DNA from: G039029935 sp039029935
GTDB taxonomy: Bacteria > Chloroflexota > Anaerolineae > Caldilineales > Caldilineaceae
Length of the DNA stretch: 7,926 nt
Assembly: GCA_039029935.1 (NCBI GenBank)
Contig: JBCCFC010000631.1
Span: forward strand, 1 to 7,926
Direction: 5' to 3'
Made by a program: the position numbers and the translations under genes. The notes beneath the pieces were generated by a model. The model searched no databases. It had not been told where the DNA came from and was given only the letters and a program-made list of their open reading frames with translations. Positions 5,592 to 7,926 of this stretch are shown in pieces (the stretch's first letter is position 1; each line of letters starts with the position of its first letter).

Positions 5592-7655
5592 TTATCTCCC
5601 CTGCCCTTTGGCGTCTCCTCGTGCAAAAATACTGGCGACATAGTTGAGTACATCCGTTGCCGACGTGTCGTTGTAGCCAAAGTTTTTGATCAGCCGCGCC
5701 TTGACCACATCGATCTTTTCCTGCATCTCTGGGTCGATGACACTGCTCACCAGGCTGGTCAGTTTGATGCTGTCCTTCTGGTCTTCAAAGAGCTTCAACT
5801 CCAACGCCTTACGCAGCCGCTCATTGGAATCCCATTGGAAAATCTTGCCATCAATCGCCAACGCACCGATGTAGTTCATGATCTCACGGCGGAAGTCATC
5901 CTTACGCCCCTCAGAGATGCCAATCTTTTCTTCAATCGAGCGCATCAGCCGCTCATCTGGCTCCTCATCACGACCCGTATATGGATTCTTGACCTTCTCT
6001 TTCTGCGTATAGGCCCGCAGATTATCGACATAGTTGCCCGCCAACCGTCGAATGGCCGATTCATCCGCTGTGATTGCTCGCTGAACTTCATTCTTGACAA
6101 TCTCATCATACTCTTCACGCACCACCGATAGTAGTGCAATATAATGCTCTCGCTCACGCTCATTGGTGATCAGCGAATGATGACTCAGCCCTTCCTCCAA
6201 CTCACGCATCACCATAAACGGGTTGAGCGAATCACTATCACCATAGGCCACCAGCGCATTGGAAAGCTTGTCTTGGACATAGCGTGGTGAGATACCCGTC
6301 ATCCCTTCGTTGGTTGATGCAACCCTGAGTTCACGCACCGTGTCCTCGGTGTAGCCCGGCAACATGCGCCCATCATAGAGCTTCATCTTCTGCATCAAGG
6401 TCAGCCGTGCATGTTTTGGCTCTTCCATCCGTGTTAACACCGCCCACATCGCCGCCACATCAAGCGTGTGCGGGGCAATGTGCTTACGCTGCACCGATTT
6501 GTTGTTGAAGTCACGCTGATAGATTTTGACCTCTTCGCTCAATCGGGTGACATATGGCACGTCAATCTTGACAGTACGGTCACGCAACGCTTCCATATAT
6601 TCGTTGGAGAGCAGCTTGCGATACTCTGGCTCGTTGGTGTGGCCGATGATCACCTCGTCAATATCAGTCTGTGCAAACTTCTTGGGCTTGATCTTGCGCT
6701 CTTGTGAGGCCGTCAGCAGATCATAGAGGAAGGCAACATCGAGTTTCAGTACCTCGACAAACTCGACCAGACCGCGATTGGCAATGTTAAGTTCACCATC
6801 AAAGTTAAAGGCACGTGGGTCCGAGTCCGAGCCATATTCAGCAATCTTGCGATAGTTGATGTCGCCCGTCAACTCGGTTGAGTCCTGATTCTTTTCATCT
6901 TTTGGCTGGAATGTACCGATACCGATGCGGTCCTGTTCGGAGAGCACCACCTGCTTGACTTTGACATGCTCGATCACGCGTGACCAGTCTCCATCATAGG
7001 TTTCCATGAGCGAGCGGTAGACATAACGACAGGGCGGGCAGAGATCGCCCCGAATCGTCAGTGGATATCTTAGCTTATCGCCAGCATCTTTGGTTAAGTT
7101 TTCAATCACTTGCGCACGGAATTGTGGTGGGATTAAGTGGAGCGGGTCTTCGTGCATGGGACAAACCATCGTCTCTTCAGGCGTCTCCCAGACCAGCGTG
7201 TAGAGCGCGCCTTCCTCGGTGCGGGTGTATTGTTCGAGTCCTTTTTTCAGCAGGCGTACAATCGTACTCTTTGAGCTACCGACAGGACCATGCAGCAGAA
7301 GTACACGACGCTCAGTTCCATACCCGCGCGCCGCCGACTGGAAAATCTGCACCAATTCCATCAGTTGCTGGTCCAGCCCAAAGACAGCATCTTTCCCATT
7401 ATCAATCGGATCATCAAAGAATTTGTAATGGATACGCTCTTCACGAAGTTCAGTATAGCGTTCAAAACCATGCGACATGATCATGTCATAGACCCGCTGA
7501 AAGGCTGTGCGCGCAATCAACGGATTCTCTTTGACCATATCCAGATAGTCTGCAAACGAGCCAACCCAATGTTGTGCCCGGAATGCCTGAACATTCTGCA
7601 TACTGCCGATTTCTTGAATCAAGTCTGTGCCTATGCTATGGCCTAAATTATACAT
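5592..7655 (-). CDS. prkA: PrkA family AAA+ serine protein kinase
   Basis: A 687-residue cytoplasmic protein, slightly longer than typical PrkA/YeaG (about 630-645). An N-terminal AAA-type PrkA domain carries Walker A GPVGSSKS at 123-130 and a Walker B/family block FNFDGELNIANRGLVEFVE around 283-301. The sensor-like IIGHTNEPEY (336-345) and LRDRTVKIDVPYVTRLSEE (357-375) follow. The conserved GMTGISPRYVQDKLSNAL (451-468) begins the C-terminal PrkA domain, which resembles eukaryotic-type kinases distantly. C165/H168 (CPMH) and C206/C209 (CPPC) form a possible metal-binding set. PrkA proteins phosphorylate partners on Ser in Bacillus; an ATP-dependent protease-like activity has also been proposed. 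YeaG acts in starvation and stationary-phase adaptation in enterobacteria. First gene of the operon; SD GGAGGTG 5 nt before the ATG supports the start. The last codons double as the yhbH SD. Confidence 0.97.
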   Translation of the reverse strand: MYNLGHSIGTDLIQEIGSMQNVQAFRAQHWVGSFADYLDMVKENPLIARTAFQRVYDMIMSHGFERYTELREERIHYKFFDDPIDNGKDAVFGLDQQLMELVQIFQSAARGYGTERRVLLLHGPVGSSKSTIVRLLKKGLEQYTRTEEGALYTLVWETPEETMVCPMHEDPLHLIPPQFRAQVIENLTKDAGDKLRYPLTIRGDLCPPCRYVYRSLMETYDGDWSRVIEHVKVKQVVLSEQDRIGIGTFQPKDEKNQDSTELTGDINYRKIAEYGSDSDPRAFNFDGELNIANRGLVEFVEVLKLDVAFLYDLLTASQERKIKPKKFAQTDIDEVIIGHTNEPEYRKLLSNEYMEALRDRTVKIDVPYVTRLSEEVKIYQRDFNNKSVQRKHIAPHTLDVAAMWAVLTRMEEPKHARLTLMQKMKLYDGRMLPGYTEDTVRELRVASTNEGMTGISPRYVQDKLSNALVAYGDSDSLNPFMVMRELEEGLSHHSLITNEREREHYIALLSVVREEYDEIVKNEVQRAITADESAIRRLAGNYVDNLRAYTQKEKVKNPYTGRDEEPDERLMRSIEEKIGISEGRKDDFRREIMNYIGALAIDGKIFQWDSNERLRKALELKLFEDQKDSIKLTSLVSSVIDPEMQEKIDVVKARLIKNFGYNDTSATDVLNYVASIFARGDAKGQGR

Positions 7656-7660
7656 TGAAA

Positions 7661-7667
7661 CACCTCC
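7661..7667 (-). promoter_or_regulatory. Strong ribosome binding site of prkA
   Basis: GGAGGTG on the minus strand lies 5 nt before the ATG at 7653-7655 and is nearly full complement to the 16S anti-SD. It confirms this methionine as the start and implies efficient translation of the first operon gene. Confidence 0.85.
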
Positions 7668-7702
7668 AATATGGATATGTTATCGAGGGGTCACTGAGCA
7701 AA

Positions 7703-7733
7703 ACCGTTATGTTGTTCTCGTCATAGTAACGGT
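7703..7733. promoter_or_regulatory. Inverted repeat (possible operator) at the prkA promoter
   Basis: ACCGTTA (7703-7709) and TAACGGT (7727-7733) are perfect 7-bp inverted arms with a 17-nt spacer. The arms overlap the candidate -10 and -35 hexamers, and their centre-to-centre spacing is 24 bp. The geometry would suit a dimeric regulator, or the match may be chance. Confidence 0.4.
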
Positions 7734-7736
7734 CAA
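7706..7736 (-). promoter_or_regulatory. Candidate prkA operon promoter with long spacer
   Basis: On the minus strand, a -35-like TTGACC (7731-7736) and a -10-like CATAAC (7706-7711) are 19 bp apart. The region lies between the upstream terminator (7750-7782) and the prkA SD, where the operon promoter should be. The -35 is good; the -10 is weak (4 of 6). Long spacers of this kind are a feature of MerR-type activated promoters, but no such regulator is visible. Confidence 0.32.
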
Positions 7737-7749
7737 GCCACCACTCAAT

Positions 7750-7782
7750 AAACAACAAAAGCCAACCCCACACTGGGTTGGC
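7750..7782 (-). terminator. Rho-independent terminator upstream of prkA
   Basis: On the minus strand, GCCAACCC pairs with GGGTTGGC (8-bp stem, 7761-7768 with 7775-7782, 6-nt loop) and is followed by TTTTGTTGTTT. It would end a minus-strand transcript entering from the right and so insulate the prkA operon. The gene it serves is not recognisable here: the remaining sequence to 7926 has only a 22-codon open stub on that strand. Confidence 0.68.
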
Positions 7783-7926
7783 CCATCGTCACAATCGCTA
7801 CAACCGTATCACCGAATCATGTTTGGCACAAAAACGGGCATTTTTTGAAGCCATGATTTAGGTCATTGAATCAATTTGTCGATCATAAGTAGTGCATTGA
7901 AACGCACGTAATATAATCTGATTCAG
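7783..7926. other. Non-coding edge region
   Basis: No gene is supported. The minus strand is open from the edge to a TAA near 7861 for 22 codons (LNQIILRAFQCTTYDRQIDS...), which could be the tail of a gene outside the window but is too short to judge. A plus-strand TATAAT at 7912-7917 has no convincing -35. Confidence 0.3.

Noticed and set aside
7061..7480. 139-codon plus-strand frame with repeated Arg/Ser content
   Set aside because: It is antisense to the PrkA Walker A region, with composition typical of a shadow frame.
7898..7926. Plus-strand promoter at TATAAT 7912-7917
   Set aside because: No acceptable -35 at 16-18 bp and no downstream gene in view.

Overview
The window most resembles a chromosomal segment of a bacterium, probably a Chloroflexota. 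The guess rests on a small secreted protein with a C-terminal FLPVV tail (a tail common on exported proteins of that phylum), intergenic heptamer repeats, an IS110-type remnant and moderate base composition. No rRNA, tRNA or phylogenetic marker is present, so the taxonomy is inference only.

Left part (1-2012), a set of small single genes. A YCII/DGPF-domain protein (minus, 64-414) and a small exported SdrD-B-like protein (plus, 701-1183) are divergently arranged around an AT-rich promoter region. The second gene ends at a strong terminator (1223-1253) that has U-tracts on both strands. It faces a four-helix membrane protein resembling the DUF6069 type (minus, 1425-1877). The convergent gap holds degenerate 7-8-mer repeats and a long hairpin. 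Upstream of the membrane protein lies an 83-bp imperfect palindrome (1908-1990).

Middle (2013-2980), decayed DNA. There is an IS110-family transposase fragment lacking both catalytic ends, then about 240 bp with no supportable gene. A minus-strand rho-independent terminator (2788-2823) and two TTGACAG/TTGATAG heptamer arrays follow. The larger array begins exactly at the spoVR stop codon.

Right part (2981-7926), the main content: a three-gene minus-strand operon, prkA (yeaG) - yhbH (yeaH, DUF444) - spoVR (ycgB). Gaps are 5 and 2 bp, and each downstream Shine-Dalgarno is embedded in the end of the preceding gene. It encodes a PrkA-type AAA+ serine kinase/protease-like protein, a von Willebrand A-like MIDAS protein and a SpoVR protein. 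This triad is widely conserved and tied to sporulation in Bacillus and to starvation/stationary phase in enterobacteria. Upstream of prkA are a strong SD, a candidate promoter overlapped by a 7-bp-arm dyad, and a terminator that would insulate it from any gene further right.

I found no convincing undescribed multi-gene system. The most unusual signals are non-coding: repeats that start at stop codons, the 83-bp palindrome, and the prkA promoter dyad.
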